A stretch of 64,000 nucleotides of DNA from NCBI GenBank assembly GCA_963669285.2, contig CAXXSI010000022.1:831348-895347 (forward strand), in the 5' to 3' direction. The stretch's first letter is position 1. Each line of letters begins with the position of its first letter. This document shows, piece after piece, positions 50,658-59,292 of the stretch. The notes beneath the pieces are model-generated. The model was not told the DNA's origin and ran no database searches. It saw only the letters and a program-made list of their open reading frames with translations. A program made the translations under genes and the position numbers. The DNA is from JAWKWH01 sp963669285 (GTDB taxonomy: Bacteria > Pseudomonadota > Alphaproteobacteria > Rhizobiales > Rhizobiaceae).

Positions 50658-51662
50658 ATGCCGCACCAAGAACGACTTACACAGTATCGCAAGATCGAGC
50701 GGGAAAGAAGTTCGAAACTCTTGGTTTATGCCACGAGTGATCGACAGGGGGCGGAAGCGCAAATTGGAGCAGATTGCGTCGACATTTTCGTCGATCTCCT
50801 CGACAAGATCGGTCCAACCGAAAAAATCTCATTGATTCTGCATACGTCGGGTGGAGATTCCAGCACAGCCTGGCGCCTGATTAATCTCATCAAGACCTTC
50901 TGTGATCATCTGGAAATTATTGTACCAAGCAAAGCGATGAGCGCCGGAACGCTTATGTGTCTTGGTGCCAACAAAATCGTGATGACCAAGCAAGCGGCTT
51001 TGGGGCCAATTGATCCAAGTTTGAATCACGCGCTCGGCCCGCAACTGCCGCAGGGCAACCCATCTGCTCGCGTTCCTGTGAGTGTCGAAGCTGTTCGCGG
51101 ATATTTGGATGCAGCGACTGTAGATCTTGGGATCAATGATAGTCAGACACTGGGTTCGATACTCATTGACTTGTCGAACAAAGTCCATCCATTGGTGCTT
51201 GGCCAGATTTTCCGTTCACGCACCCAGATTCGGCTTTTGGCTGGCAAGCTTCTGCAGGAACACGTGAAAGATTCGCGCAAGGCAGGTGAGATAATAGACT
51301 TCTTGAGTGCCGATTCGGGAAGCCATGACTATACGATCAATCGGAGAGAAGCGATCGATTTAGGGCTGCCAGTAGAAAAACCAAGCGATGGATTCTACAA
51401 AATAATCAAGAAGGTTTTTTTGGATTTATCAACGGAAATGCAACGACTTGAACCGTACAATCCGAATGTGATGTTGGCTGGGAACCAAGCGGCAAACTTT
51501 CGCCTAGTCCGTGGTATAATTGAATCTGTAGGTGGCGGCTGCTACGGTTTTGTCTCTGAGGGTCAACTTATCAAAACGACAATTCCGAACCCCGCCGCTG
51601 GCGGGCAACAGATTGAGCAAATCTCTGATCAGCGACATTTTGAAGGCTGGAGGAAATTATGA
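50658..51662 (+). CDS. ClpP/SppA-fold serine protease (SDH_sah/serine dehydrogenase proteinase-like)
   Basis: 334 residues. HTSGGDSSTAWRLINLI near residue 62 and VPSKAMSAGTLMCLGANKIV with the Ser nucleophile at residue 95 in MSAGT, then MTKQAALGPIDPSL, match the serine dehydrogenase proteinase family (ClpP/crotonase fold). A membrane segment is absent, so it is probably cytoplasmic. It has its own promoter and a coupled small gene (51659). Accessory (moron-like) position near the attachment site suggests a role in the lysogen, possibly defence; the substrate is unknown. Confidence 0.82.
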   Translation: MPHQERLTQYRKIERERSSKLLVYATSDRQGAEAQIGADCVDIFVDLLDKIGPTEKISLILHTSGGDSSTAWRLINLIKTFCDHLEIIVPSKAMSAGTLMCLGANKIVMTKQAALGPIDPSLNHALGPQLPQGNPSARVPVSVEAVRGYLDAATVDLGINDSQTLGSILIDLSNKVHPLVLGQIFRSRTQIRLLAGKLLQEHVKDSRKAGEIIDFLSADSGSHDYTINRREAIDLGLPVEKPSDGFYKIIKKVFLDLSTEMQRLEPYNPNVMLAGNQAANFRLVRGIIESVGGGCYGFVSEGQLIKTTIPNPAAGGQQIEQISDQRHFEGWRKL

Positions 51663-51838
51663 ATAACAATACCTCAAGCTCTGACGCATCAAACTTGTAC
51701 CGCGATTCATCTGCGGCTTCATCTGGTCTGCTAGACCACACATCAAACTCTGGCGCACTTATTGAGGTCATGAAGGACTCGCACATCTTGGTTGTTCCAG
51801 AACAAAAAACAAAACCTTCGCCAGCCAGTGCGAAATAG
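51659..51838 (+). CDS. 59-residue serine-rich protein coupled to the protease
   Basis: ATGA overlap with the protease stop. Encodes MNNNTSSSDASNLYRDSSAA, then SGLLDHTSNSGALIEVMKDS, HILVVPEQ. Serine-rich, disordered-looking start with a short C-terminal hydrophobic stretch. A substrate, inhibitor or adaptor of the protease is conceivable. Confidence 0.5.
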   Translation: MNNNTSSSDASNLYRDSSAASSGLLDHTSNSGALIEVMKDSHILVVPEQKTKPSPASAK

Positions 51839-51844
51839 CAACGC

Positions 51845-52102
51845 TCAACGCTCCGGAAATGGAGTGAAACCTTCCATAGTTCTGAGCGGTCCCGTGCGTA
51901 ATCTGGCCGGTGGTTCAATGTCACAGGCCGGATAGGTCGCGTCGATCGCCTTGGCAACCAACTGGAGCGCCTTGTAGTGGTCACCTGTCGGAACCAAGTC
52001 GCGAAACATGATCTGCAGATCCTGGTGAAACCGCTCGGCGGATTCACGGAACACGATCTTGCTGATGGTCGATAGCTGTTTGCGTCGTCTGTGGCGGGTC
52101 AT
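51845..52102 (-). CDS. Small right-arm protein, unknown
   Basis: 85 residues from ATG 52102 with GGAG upstream. Basic N-terminus (TRHRRRKQLSTISKIVF), then helical. Convergent with the protease unit; no family recognised. Confidence 0.6.
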   Translation of the reverse strand: MTRHRRRKQLSTISKIVFRESAERFHQDLQIMFRDLVPTGDHYKALQLVAKAIDATYPACDIEPPARLRTGPLRTMEGFTPFPER

Positions 52103-52142
52103 CGTTGGGCTCCGGCTAGAAGCCCCTCTCGAATCCGAGATA

Positions 52143-52373
52143 TCAGTTTAAGCGCTTCGCTTTCAAGATAGCTTTGTCGGTTTTTCGGTTTTCCGATCGT
52201 CCTCTGATATTGGCATCTGCGAGAGAACGCAGTGCGGCCGCCACCACATCACCATCCCAACCCCTGTTTTCGGCCATGTCGGCCAGGTCATTGAATGCCG
52301 GCGCCAGTGCTTCCTCACAGGCGATGTCGTAGTCATCGTCTCCCGGATTTTTATAAGGCTTGCTGACGTTCAC
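52143..52373 (-). CDS. Small right-arm protein, unknown
   Basis: 76 residues from GTG 52373 (GGAGG six bases upstream). Acidic, with KNPGDDDYDIACEEALAPAF. Similar small acidic proteins occur near rhizobial prophage ends. Function unknown. Confidence 0.6.
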   Translation of the reverse strand: MNVSKPYKNPGDDDYDIACEEALAPAFNDLADMAENRGWDGDVVAAALRSLADANIRGRSENRKTDKAILKAKRLN

Positions 52374-52473
52374 AGTGCCTCCAAGGAAATGAATGAAGTG
52401 AGGATTTCTGACGATTTTGGCACGGAATTGTCACAGAATTTCGGCAAATTGTTGAATGGAAACGGCTCTCATT

Positions 52474-52516
52474 TCCCTTAGCAGGGGAGCGCCTTCGACC
52501 ACTCGGCCACCTCTCC
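52474..52516. other. Attachment core at the junction of the two prophage copies (attP-type)
   Basis: tRNA-Ser 5' half without its 3' half: right end of prophage copy 1 joined to core and to the left end of copy 2. This is the sequence expected for attP of a circular phage or of a tandem lysogen. Confidence 0.85.
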
Positions 52517-52663
52517 AAGAGCGGGGATTATCGACAAAGGGCATGGATTGCAAGGGGTTTCGGCGTACCGCCTGTTTTAGTCACTCGCAGTTACTTGCAG
52601 AACGTTGTTGGAACAAAGCAGCCAAATGCAGGTGTTTGTGACACATTCTAGGCACAGGCGCGT

Positions 52664-53620
52664 TCATCGCTTGTTCCCGAAAACCTTCGCCACAATTTCG
52701 CGCTCACGCTCTGGATGCACATACGTCTCAGACAAAAGCCTGTGCGTGCGCCAGTTGCCCATCTTGGCGGCTGTCGGGATGTCGACGCCGTTCCTGATGA
52801 TCAACTCGGTGGCAAAGCCATGTCGGCCGGCTTCATGGGGTGTCAGCGGCTCGATGCCGGCACGCTCGATCGTCGCGCGCCATTGCCGGTAGACCGTGTG
52901 GCGGCTGGCATAGCCGAATACCTTGCGGATGTGCCGGCCGTTGCGCGGCAAATTGGCAATATCGGCGACCATGCCAGGCGACAAATGGGCGCAATGAGAT
53001 TCGCCGTTCTTTGTGGTGGCAAAGGTGGCGGTTGCGCCGCCCAGGTCAACGTCGTTCCATGTTAGCGAGACTGCATCGCCGATACGGGTGCCGGTTTCAA
53101 ACATGAAGCGGGCGAGCGCTGCCAGCTCAGCCGGCGCGTTGACGCTAAATCGGTTGATCCAGTCGCGATACCCTGCTCGGCGCTCTGTTTTCTTTTCCGG
53201 AAACCGGCGCACGCGAATCGGTGCGCAATGGCCAGCCTCAGCTGCAGCGTTGATGACCGCGCGGGCCGGGGTGATGACCTGTCGGTTCCATGTGGCCGGT
53301 GAACAATTTGGATAGATGGCGCGGGCCGCGTGGCGGATTGCTTCCGGCGTGATGTCGGCAACCCGAACGTGTTCCCATCGATCGAGCAATGGCCGCAGAA
53401 AGCGATTGTCGCGGGCGGATTGCAGGTAAATTCGCAGCGCCTCGCCGAAGGTTAGGACCGACGCTTTGCCGTGGACAGCGGCGTGACGGTGGCGCCATTC
53501 GTCTTTTGCCGCGATGTCCTCGGCGAGCCGCCTGTCAGGCGTTTTCGCAGATCGTCGGATCCGGCGCCCGTCAACGGTGAAGGCATACCACCAGTTATTG
53601 CCGCGCCTGTAGATCTGCAT
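52664..53620 (-). CDS. int: Integrase, copy 2
   Basis: 318 residues, identical to the integrase at 13784-14740 (catalytic Arg, HEAGRHGF box and Tyr nucleophile preserved). Confidence 0.95.
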   Translation of the reverse strand: MQIYRRGNNWWYAFTVDGRRIRRSAKTPDRRLAEDIAAKDEWRHRHAAVHGKASVLTFGEALRIYLQSARDNRFLRPLLDRWEHVRVADITPEAIRHAARAIYPNCSPATWNRQVITPARAVINAAAEAGHCAPIRVRRFPEKKTERRAGYRDWINRFSVNAPAELAALARFMFETGTRIGDAVSLTWNDVDLGGATATFATTKNGESHCAHLSPGMVADIANLPRNGRHIRKVFGYASRHTVYRQWRATIERAGIEPLTPHEAGRHGFATELIIRNGVDIPTAAKMGNWRTHRLLSETYVHPEREREIVAKVFGNKR

Positions 53621-53802
53621 GGTTCCGGTTCCTCAAAAATGCGATCGAGATGCTCCGGCAATAAAACCATGGTTTTGCCGAGAATGCGACAGGCGCCCAA
53701 TTCGCGGGCGCGCTTGCGCAGGGTGCGTTCCGAAACGGTGAAGCCGCGTTCGGCCAGTTTCTCGACCGCATCGGTTGGCGTCATCCCTTGTTCCAGGATC
53801 AT
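53452..53802 (-). CDS. Excisionase-like HTH protein, copy 2
   Basis: 116 residues, identical to 14572-14922. Overlaps int as in copy 1. Confidence 0.7.
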   Translation of the reverse strand: MILEQGMTPTDAVEKLAERGFTVSERTLRKRARELGACRILGKTMVLLPEHLDRIFEEPEPCRSTGAAITGGMPSPLTGAGSDDLRKRLTGGSPRTSRQKTNGATVTPLSTAKRRS

Positions 53803-54173
53803 ATTTCAGTCTCCAAACGATTGGCCAACTCCAGTAGAACTTTGGCGTGGCAGGGATGCCCGGTCTTGCACCAGCAGGCGAGGTTCTTGCCGCGTAGGAA
53901 ATCGAGGTTTTTGAGAATTTCTTGGCGCTTGTCGACAAACTGCTCCGCGGTCATATGGTCAAGAGCGCCTTCAAACGGAACGATCCCTGCCATAAACTTT
54001 TCAAACTTTTCTACGCACTCGGCCGCCGTGCCATCCTTGCCGACGACAAAAGGATTGCCGAATGTGGTCGGCCTGGCGACGTTGACGGCCGCTAGGCCGT
54101 TGACGCTTTGGGAGTGTGACTGGAGGTCAAAGCCCTTGCGTCGGGAGAGAATGAGGCGAACCGGTTCAACCAT
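53799..54173 (-). CDS. DUF4326 protein, copy 2
   Basis: 124 residues, identical to 14919-15293. Confidence 0.82.
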   Translation of the reverse strand: MVEPVRLILSRRKGFDLQSHSQSVNGLAAVNVARPTTFGNPFVVGKDGTAAECVEKFEKFMAGIVPFEGALDHMTAEQFVDKRQEILKNLDFLRGKNLACWCKTGHPCHAKVLLELANRLETEI

Positions 54174-54438
54174 GTATCGCTCCAGAGCGTGACAGAATGC
54201 GCAGGTTTTGTTCCGCATCGGTTGCATGGCGCGTGGCGTGCGTCAGCGCGTCTCCGGAAAGTCCATTACGGTCGGTGGTTGCCAGCACTTGCGATAGATA
54301 TGTGATCGATGCGAGGGCACATTCGAGCAATGCGGCCGGCGGCGGTGTCAAGGCGTCTTCAAGTTCAAGCGCCAGTTCGTTTTCCAACGCGGCCGCGTCT
54401 TCGGCATCCATCGTGCGGAGTAGAGGCGCAATGGTCAT
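54166..54438 (-). CDS. Small acidic phage protein, copy 2
   Basis: 90 residues, identical to 15286-15558. Confidence 0.6.
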   Translation of the reverse strand: MTIAPLLRTMDAEDAAALENELALELEDALTPPPAALLECALASITYLSQVLATTDRNGLSGDALTHATRHATDAEQNLRILSRSGAIHG

Positions 54439-54557
54439 GACATCGTCCTGATCATGCTCGCGATCCATGCGGCATGGCAACCGCCAGCGTGGGACGCAAC
54501 AGCGCAGATGATTAGAAAAGCGGTGATGGTCGCAGCGATTTGTAGGAGTTCAAGCAT
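54435..54557 (-). CDS. 40-residue membrane peptide, copy 2
   Basis: Identical to 15555-15677, with the same start and stop overlaps. Confidence 0.5.
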   Translation of the reverse strand: MLELLQIAATITAFLIICAVASHAGGCHAAWIASMIRTMS

Positions 54558-54744
54558 CGTTTTTTTGCGGTTTGCGTTGAACGAACACATACGGAGCGCT
54601 TAGGCTGGCGTTGGCCAAATCGTGATGCCCGGCAAAGAAATCTGCCATCTGGCGTAGGATATTATCGGGTACCGGTTGCCAGCGATCACCTTCGATAAGG
54701 CGCCATTTCACCGTTGCGTTGTTGATTGAGAATTGCAGGGGCAT
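54550..54744 (-). CDS. Small phage protein, copy 2
   Basis: 64 residues, identical to 15670-15864. Confidence 0.55.
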   Translation of the reverse strand: MPLQFSINNATVKWRLIEGDRWQPVPDNILRQMADFFAGHHDLANASLSAPYVFVQRKPQKNDA

Positions 54745-54936
54745 CGTCTCTTCCGGTGTTGGCGTCCGACCGGTTCGGGGTTTGGAACCGGCCGGACTAT
54801 CGAAACGAACGGGACAAAGCTTTGTGCGGCTGTACCCGTCCACGGTTTTCAGGAAATGGCAGCCCTTTCTTTGTCTGGTTGCTGTTGTGCCGGCGTAACG
54901 CGTGACTGAACCGACAGTGATTTCCCGGTTGGGAAT

Positions 54937-55212
54937 TCAAGCGCCGATCTGGCGCACGGATTTGCGCCGGGCCAGCAGGACGGCGGATGCACTGTGACGT
55001 TTGACAGCAGCGGCAGATGTGCTCATGCGTTGGGCGACGGATTCGGCGGTAACGTTGTCGCCAGCAAAGGCCATCTCGCGCATCAGGTCGGCGATTTGTT
55101 CCACCATATTGCGGCGGCACGTGCGGTCTGGCAGGCAGGCGGGTCGGTAACGGCGGGCGATTGCGGATGGCAGGCAGGCGGGTCGGTAACGGCGGGCGAT
55201 TGCGGATGGCAT
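54937..55212 (-). CDS. Putative HTH protein with duplicated N-terminus, copy 2
   Basis: 91 residues, identical to 16057-16332, including the 39-bp duplication (55130-55207). Confidence 0.6.
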   Translation of the reverse strand: MPSAIARRYRPACLPSAIARRYRPACLPDRTCRRNMVEQIADLMREMAFAGDNVTAESVAQRMSTSAAAVKRHSASAVLLARRKSVRQIGA

Positions 55213-55241
55213 TGTCTTTCCCTTATTGCAATTTCGCGGAA

Positions 55242-55270
55242 CGATAAGGGGATAATTGTCCCCTTGTCAA
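55242..55270 (-). promoter_or_regulatory. Leftward early promoter/operator O1, copy 2
   Basis: Same TTGACA-17-TTATCG with GGGGATAATTGTCCCC at 55248-55263. Confidence 0.8.
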
Positions 55271-55331
55271 CAAGAAAGAGGACAAAAGACCACTTGCGCG
55301 TGGTGCGGGAAGGGCACACGATACGGCAACC

Positions 55332-55698
55332 ATGAAAGGAAAATCGTTGAAATTTCTAATCTTATTGGCCTGTGGACTATGCTTAGTTGCATCACCGGCG
55401 CTCGCTGAGGAGTGCACTGAGGTTCGCTACGCAAAATCCAAACAGGCAGTCGAACGGGCTTTTGAAGGTAGGTATATTTCTCGGTTCGCAAACTGTAGAC
55501 AATCGACTCCAACTATTTGTCGATGGGTCGACCTGGCGCAATGTCCCGCCTGACGTGCGCATCAACATGGTTGATATGGTGCAGTGTGCTGTGGCTGGTG
55601 CGGGCTCTGCTTTGGCCTCTCTCGATGTCGTCACGGCAGACAGTCAACGCCTGGTCGCGCGCATTCGAAACGGGCGGGTATCATTGGTGACCGATTAA
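55332..55698 (+). pseudogene. Secreted protein of immunity region, copy 2 (frameshifted)
   Basis: Same gene as 16452-16817, but an extra A at 55470 shifts the frame after residue 46. The frame is recovered downstream only in another reading frame. Confidence 0.8.
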
Positions 55699-56376
55699 AC
55701 CCCTAGTAGTTCATTTACGGTCAACACTTTGTGGATGGCGATGATCGTCGTGCGTTTGATTTTTACGTTGGCGGTCGGGTTGTGTTTGTCGATGATGATG
55801 CTGTCAGTGTTACGCTTGCGAAAAATTCCAATGGTGGCTGCAATATCGCCGTTTTCATTGTTTTTCTGCTGCACGATGACGGCGTCACCGATGCGTGGCG
55901 GTTTGTGCGGGTGGATGAATACCAAGTCACCCGGCGAAAACTGTGGTTCCATGGATGAGCCTTCCACATAGAGAGCGTAGATATCTCTGGGCAGAGGCCA
56001 GCGCCGGAGGTCGGCGAACCCAATCAATAACGCCAGTATCAAGCTGAAACGCACCTGCCGCGTGAGATCCTGCCGCTGTGCCCATGACCGGCACGTTGCT
56101 GGGCATAGCTTCGCGTGGAGGAAAATCACGCGGCGCGGCGCGGACTTCGCTTCGCGCAGGTGCTGGGTCGTCAGTGCGCGCCAGCAGCCATTCCGATGTT
56201 GTTCCCAACACTTCAGCAATTGCGCTTAGATTTTCGGCGTTCGGTGTGGAATCCGGCCGCTCAAACAGTTTTCGCAGGTAGCTTCGATCAAGGCCTGCTT
56301 TTTCGCTGACAGCGGTCATCTTCTGGCCGGTCTCTTCAAGCTTCTGTCTTATTCGCTCGTGGATGGTATTTGACAT
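55695..56376 (-). pseudogene. S24 repressor, copy 2 (frameshifted)
   Basis: Counterpart of 16814-17494. An extra T near 55988 separates the HTH half (reading from 56376) from the peptidase half (MEPQFSPGD and after). If real, copy 2 could not make full-length repressor, and immunity would depend on copy 1. Confidence 0.85.
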
Positions 56377-56379
56377 GAA

Positions 56380-56395
56380 GGGGATTATCGTCCCC
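56380..56395. promoter_or_regulatory. Operator O2, copy 2
   Basis: Same GGGGATTATCGTCCCC upstream of the repressor start. Confidence 0.75.
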
Positions 56396-56425
56396 TGTGG
56401 ATAATGTATCGAGGGGAAAATAGAG

Positions 56426-56454
56426 TTGACAAAGGGGACAAGTGTCCCTCATGT
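56426..56454 (+). promoter_or_regulatory. Rightward early promoter/operator O3, copy 2
   Basis: Same TTGACA-17-TCATGT with the operator in the spacer. Confidence 0.8.
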
Positions 56455-56463
56455 TGTGCGGCT

Positions 56464-56757
56464 ATGAACGTAGCCACCGATTCCATAAGCAGCCCACAAC
56501 CGAAAAGTGCTTTGATTAGCAATTTGCTGTCCATTGCCGATACGTATCTAGGCAAGGTTGGTATCGCTGAATCGACATTATCAAAACGAATACTGAATCG
56601 CAGCTCGTGGCTGGCATCCTTGCGCGCCGGCACCAGCGATCTCGGCACTGCACAACATGAACGCGCCATGCAGTGGTTTTCCGACAATTGGCCGGAAAAT
56701 GCAGTTTGGCCAGAGAACGTCGACCGGCCGTCGCCAACAGCGGAGGCGGCAGAATGA
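56464..56757 (+). CDS. Cro-position small protein, copy 2
   Basis: 97 residues, identical to 17582-17875. Confidence 0.7.
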   Translation: MNVATDSISSPQPKSALISNLLSIADTYLGKVGIAESTLSKRILNRSSWLASLRAGTSDLGTAQHERAMQWFSDNWPENAVWPENVDRPSPTAEAAE

Positions 56758-57170
56758 TGACCTCCGCTGCACAGATCGCTGCCGATGCGGCACTGAAACG
56801 CAACCCTAGTCTCAGCGATCCCGAGACTTTTCCTCCCGGGGATGCGGCAACTGCGCCGGAGGCCAAAACCTCCGGCGCCTCTTGTGTCTCGAATACGTTG
56901 GCGCCGATCGAACTGTCCGAACCGTTGCTGCTGCTGATCAGGGTGATCGCAACACACAATGGTCTGCCGGTGGAAACCCAGCTGCACCGGCTGATTGAGT
57001 TTGAAGCACGCCGTATCGGCCTGGGCAAGCTGGCGCGTGCAGCGGCCAACCATCCCGAATCCCTTGTCGACAAGAACTGCGAAGACAGCGCCGTAACCGT
57101 CCACATCGCACCATTGCCTGCCGTTGCCCGCCGATATCAGGCCTGCGCCAAGCAAGGGAAGCGACCATGA
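56754..57170 (+). CDS. Early phage protein, copy 2
   Basis: 138 residues, identical to 17872-18288, with the same internal hairpin. Confidence 0.6.
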   Translation: MMTSAAQIAADAALKRNPSLSDPETFPPGDAATAPEAKTSGASCVSNTLAPIELSEPLLLLIRVIATHNGLPVETQLHRLIEFEARRIGLGKLARAAANHPESLVDKNCEDSAVTVHIAPLPAVARRYQACAKQGKRP

Positions 57171-57373
57171 TTTGGGCGTTGGTCATCGCTGGGCTTTGGG
57201 CTGTCGCCGTGTGCGGCATTGCGTTGGCTGGCATGGTGGTGACATTGAAAATACGCGAGCGCGGCGACTTGATACTCACACTCGCGCTCGCGCCGGGGCT
57301 GCTGGCGGCAGCAGCCTTTTCGATTCTGTATTTGTTGCCGCATGTTGTGGCGCTTCTGGGCGGAGGCATCTGA
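57167..57373 (+). CDS. Two-helix membrane protein, copy 2
   Basis: 68 residues, identical to 18285-18491. Confidence 0.6.
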   Translation: MIWALVIAGLWAVAVCGIALAGMVVTLKIRERGDLILTLALAPGLLAAAAFSILYLLPHVVALLGGGI

Positions 57374-57499
57374 CCATGCCGGCTGCCCCTCTTTGTTCCC
57401 AAAGTATCTGCGTATCGGGAGAGTCTCATGTTGTTCGATCCGAGTTGGCAATCCTCCATCACCTCAACCATGGTTCAATCAACCATGGAGGTGCCCGCA

Positions 57500-57838
57500 A
57501 TGTCTTGCGGAAACGGCGCAAAGTTTTGCGGAAATGGCGCAATCAATTGCGCGATCGACATCGACGGCCTGATCAGATTTGCCACGTTTCATTTCCCGGT
57601 TGCCACCGCGGCCAATCTAGCCGCCGTTTCCGGCGCGACCGTTTCGACGGCGGAAAAGTGGCTGCGCGGCGAAACCCTGCCATCCGGAACATTTCTCGCG
57701 GCGATGATCGCAGCCTTTGGCCCTTCATTCGTGGCCGCATGCGTGCCCGGCGCCAAAGCCTGGGCAGAACAGGCTGCGCGGGATGAACGGATCAAACAGC
57801 TCGACGCCGAAAAAGAACGGCTTCTGGCGGCGGAATAA
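57500..57838 (+). CDS. HTH early protein with CGNGA repeats, copy 2
   Basis: 112 residues, identical to 18618-18956. Confidence 0.55.
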   Translation: MSCGNGAKFCGNGAINCAIDIDGLIRFATFHFPVATAANLAAVSGATVSTAEKWLRGETLPSGTFLAAMIAAFGPSFVAACVPGAKAWAEQAARDERIKQLDAEKERLLAAE

Positions 57839-57976
57839 CAGCCGCTGGCCGGATGCCGGCGACTATTCACTAGTCACTTTTTTATCGCCTGGCGGCGCAT
57901 GCGCCGACGATCTAGCGCGCGCGGCGATCGAGGGTGTGGACGGATTCCCAGAATTTTCAACCGAAAGGAGGCCGGT

Positions 57977-58339
57977 ATGAGCCGGGTTTTGCGCACGTTT
58001 AGACAGATGATTGGGCTTTTGAGTCGTGGTGACTTCGACCGGAAACTCAATGAGGAAATGGCGAAGTGCATTTGCGCGCTGGAGGACATGCCAGCCGACA
58101 AGGGCACTGCAACGATGACGGTGACGATCAAGTTGAATTACGAACTTGGTCGCATCGATATCGACCCGACCGTCAAGACCAAACTGCCGGAAACCGCCAA
58201 GTTCATGAAGACGCCGTTCTGGGCGCTCGATGGTGAACTATCCCTCGAACATCCCAATCAGATCAACATGTTTGCCGAACCGAAGGTGGTCGGCACCTCT
58301 GATGGCGAAGCAGACGACGCTGAAGCCGAAACCGCCTGA
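57977..58339 (+). CDS. Early phage protein before DUF2303, copy 2
   Basis: 120 residues, identical to 19095-19457. Confidence 0.65.
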   Translation: MSRVLRTFRQMIGLLSRGDFDRKLNEEMAKCICALEDMPADKGTATMTVTIKLNYELGRIDIDPTVKTKLPETAKFMKTPFWALDGELSLEHPNQINMFAEPKVVGTSDGEADDAEAETA

Positions 58340-58353
58340 AAGGAAAATCCATC

Positions 58354-59286
58354 ATGCAGGATACTACTGAAAATACACTGAGCGGTGATCGTTCAGCGGA
58401 ATCCATCAAACTCTTAACAGCCTTAGCTGTTGAAGGTGCCAGCCCGACGGTCACGCCGATCGTGACCAAAGGATTGGGCGAGGGTCTGCCTGAAACCGTT
58501 CCCGTGGCGTTCGATCGCAAATCACAGACGTTCAAATCGCTCAAAGATCTGATCGAAGAGCATCGCCAAAAACCGCAGCGCCGCAAGGGCATCGCTACGG
58601 TTGAAACGCTGGCCAGTTTCGTTGCCCTGATTGATCGCCACAAGGACAAGGACAGCGTGATCTTCGGCAAGACCAGCTGGCCGGAACCGAAGCTGACGGC
58701 AGTGATCGATTATCACACGATTAAGGGTGATCCGCGCTTTGGTGAGCATCGCATAGTCTATGCTTTCCCGCTGACCGAAGAGTTCAAGTCGTGGGTCAAC
58801 TTCAATGCCAAACCTATGGATCAGGAAGCCTTCGCCGCATTCATTGAGGAACATGCCGCCGAACTTGCTGCGCCGGAAGATGGCGAGCGGTCACTTTATG
58901 AACCGCTGTTCAAGGAACGCTTTGCAACACCTTCGGAACTTCTGCTGCTGTCGCGCGAACTGGAAGTTCATGTTGAGGCCAGGGCCAAACAGGGTATTCG
59001 TCTCCAGACCGGTGAACGCACCATCGAGTTTTCAGAGGAACACCAGAACTCCAAGGGCGAAAAGATCACCGTGCCCGGAATCTTTATGTTGTCCGTTCCG
59101 GCGTTTATCGACGGTGATCCGGTGCGGATCCCGGCGCGACTGCGTTACCGCGTGGCAGGTGGCAGCATCAAGTGGTTCTATCAGTTGCACCGTTGGGAAA
59201 GCCATCTGCGCGAACAGGTTGGCTATGACCTGAAAGACGCGGCGGACAAGACCGGGCTGCCGTGGTTTGAAGGTGCTCCGGAGTAA
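58354..59286 (+). CDS. DUF2303 protein, copy 2
   Basis: 310 residues, identical to 19472-20404. Confidence 0.85.
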   Translation: MQDTTENTLSGDRSAESIKLLTALAVEGASPTVTPIVTKGLGEGLPETVPVAFDRKSQTFKSLKDLIEEHRQKPQRRKGIATVETLASFVALIDRHKDKDSVIFGKTSWPEPKLTAVIDYHTIKGDPRFGEHRIVYAFPLTEEFKSWVNFNAKPMDQEAFAAFIEEHAAELAAPEDGERSLYEPLFKERFATPSELLLLSRELEVHVEARAKQGIRLQTGERTIEFSEEHQNSKGEKITVPGIFMLSVPAFIDGDPVRIPARLRYRVAGGSIKWFYQLHRWESHLREQVGYDLKDAADKTGLPWFEGAPE

Positions 59287-59292
59287 GTGCCG

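Larger units (their letters stand above)
13594..52473. mobile_element. Prophage copy 1 (complete unit, 38,880 bp, siphovirus type)
   Basis: Full temperate phage genome in tRNA-Ser. Order: integrase arm, S24 repressor region, early genes with replication protein, NusG-like protein, packaging, HK97-like head, long flexible tail genes, lysis, right-arm accessory genes. A tape measure and tail tip without sheath genes indicate a siphovirus. The unit ends where the attachment core recurs at 52474. One late gene (endolysin) and one right-arm gene are frame-broken in this sequence, so inducibility cannot be judged. Confidence 0.95.

Noticed and set aside
50574..50740. Rightward frame starting GTG after the third AATAGGAG spacer
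   Set aside because: Overlaps the protease gene in another frame and covers its promoter; the protein has no plausible features after ~20 residues.
51571..52047. Leftward 158-codon frame over the protease 3' end
   Set aside because: Antisense to the protease and its 59-residue partner, and out of frame with the 51845-52102 gene.
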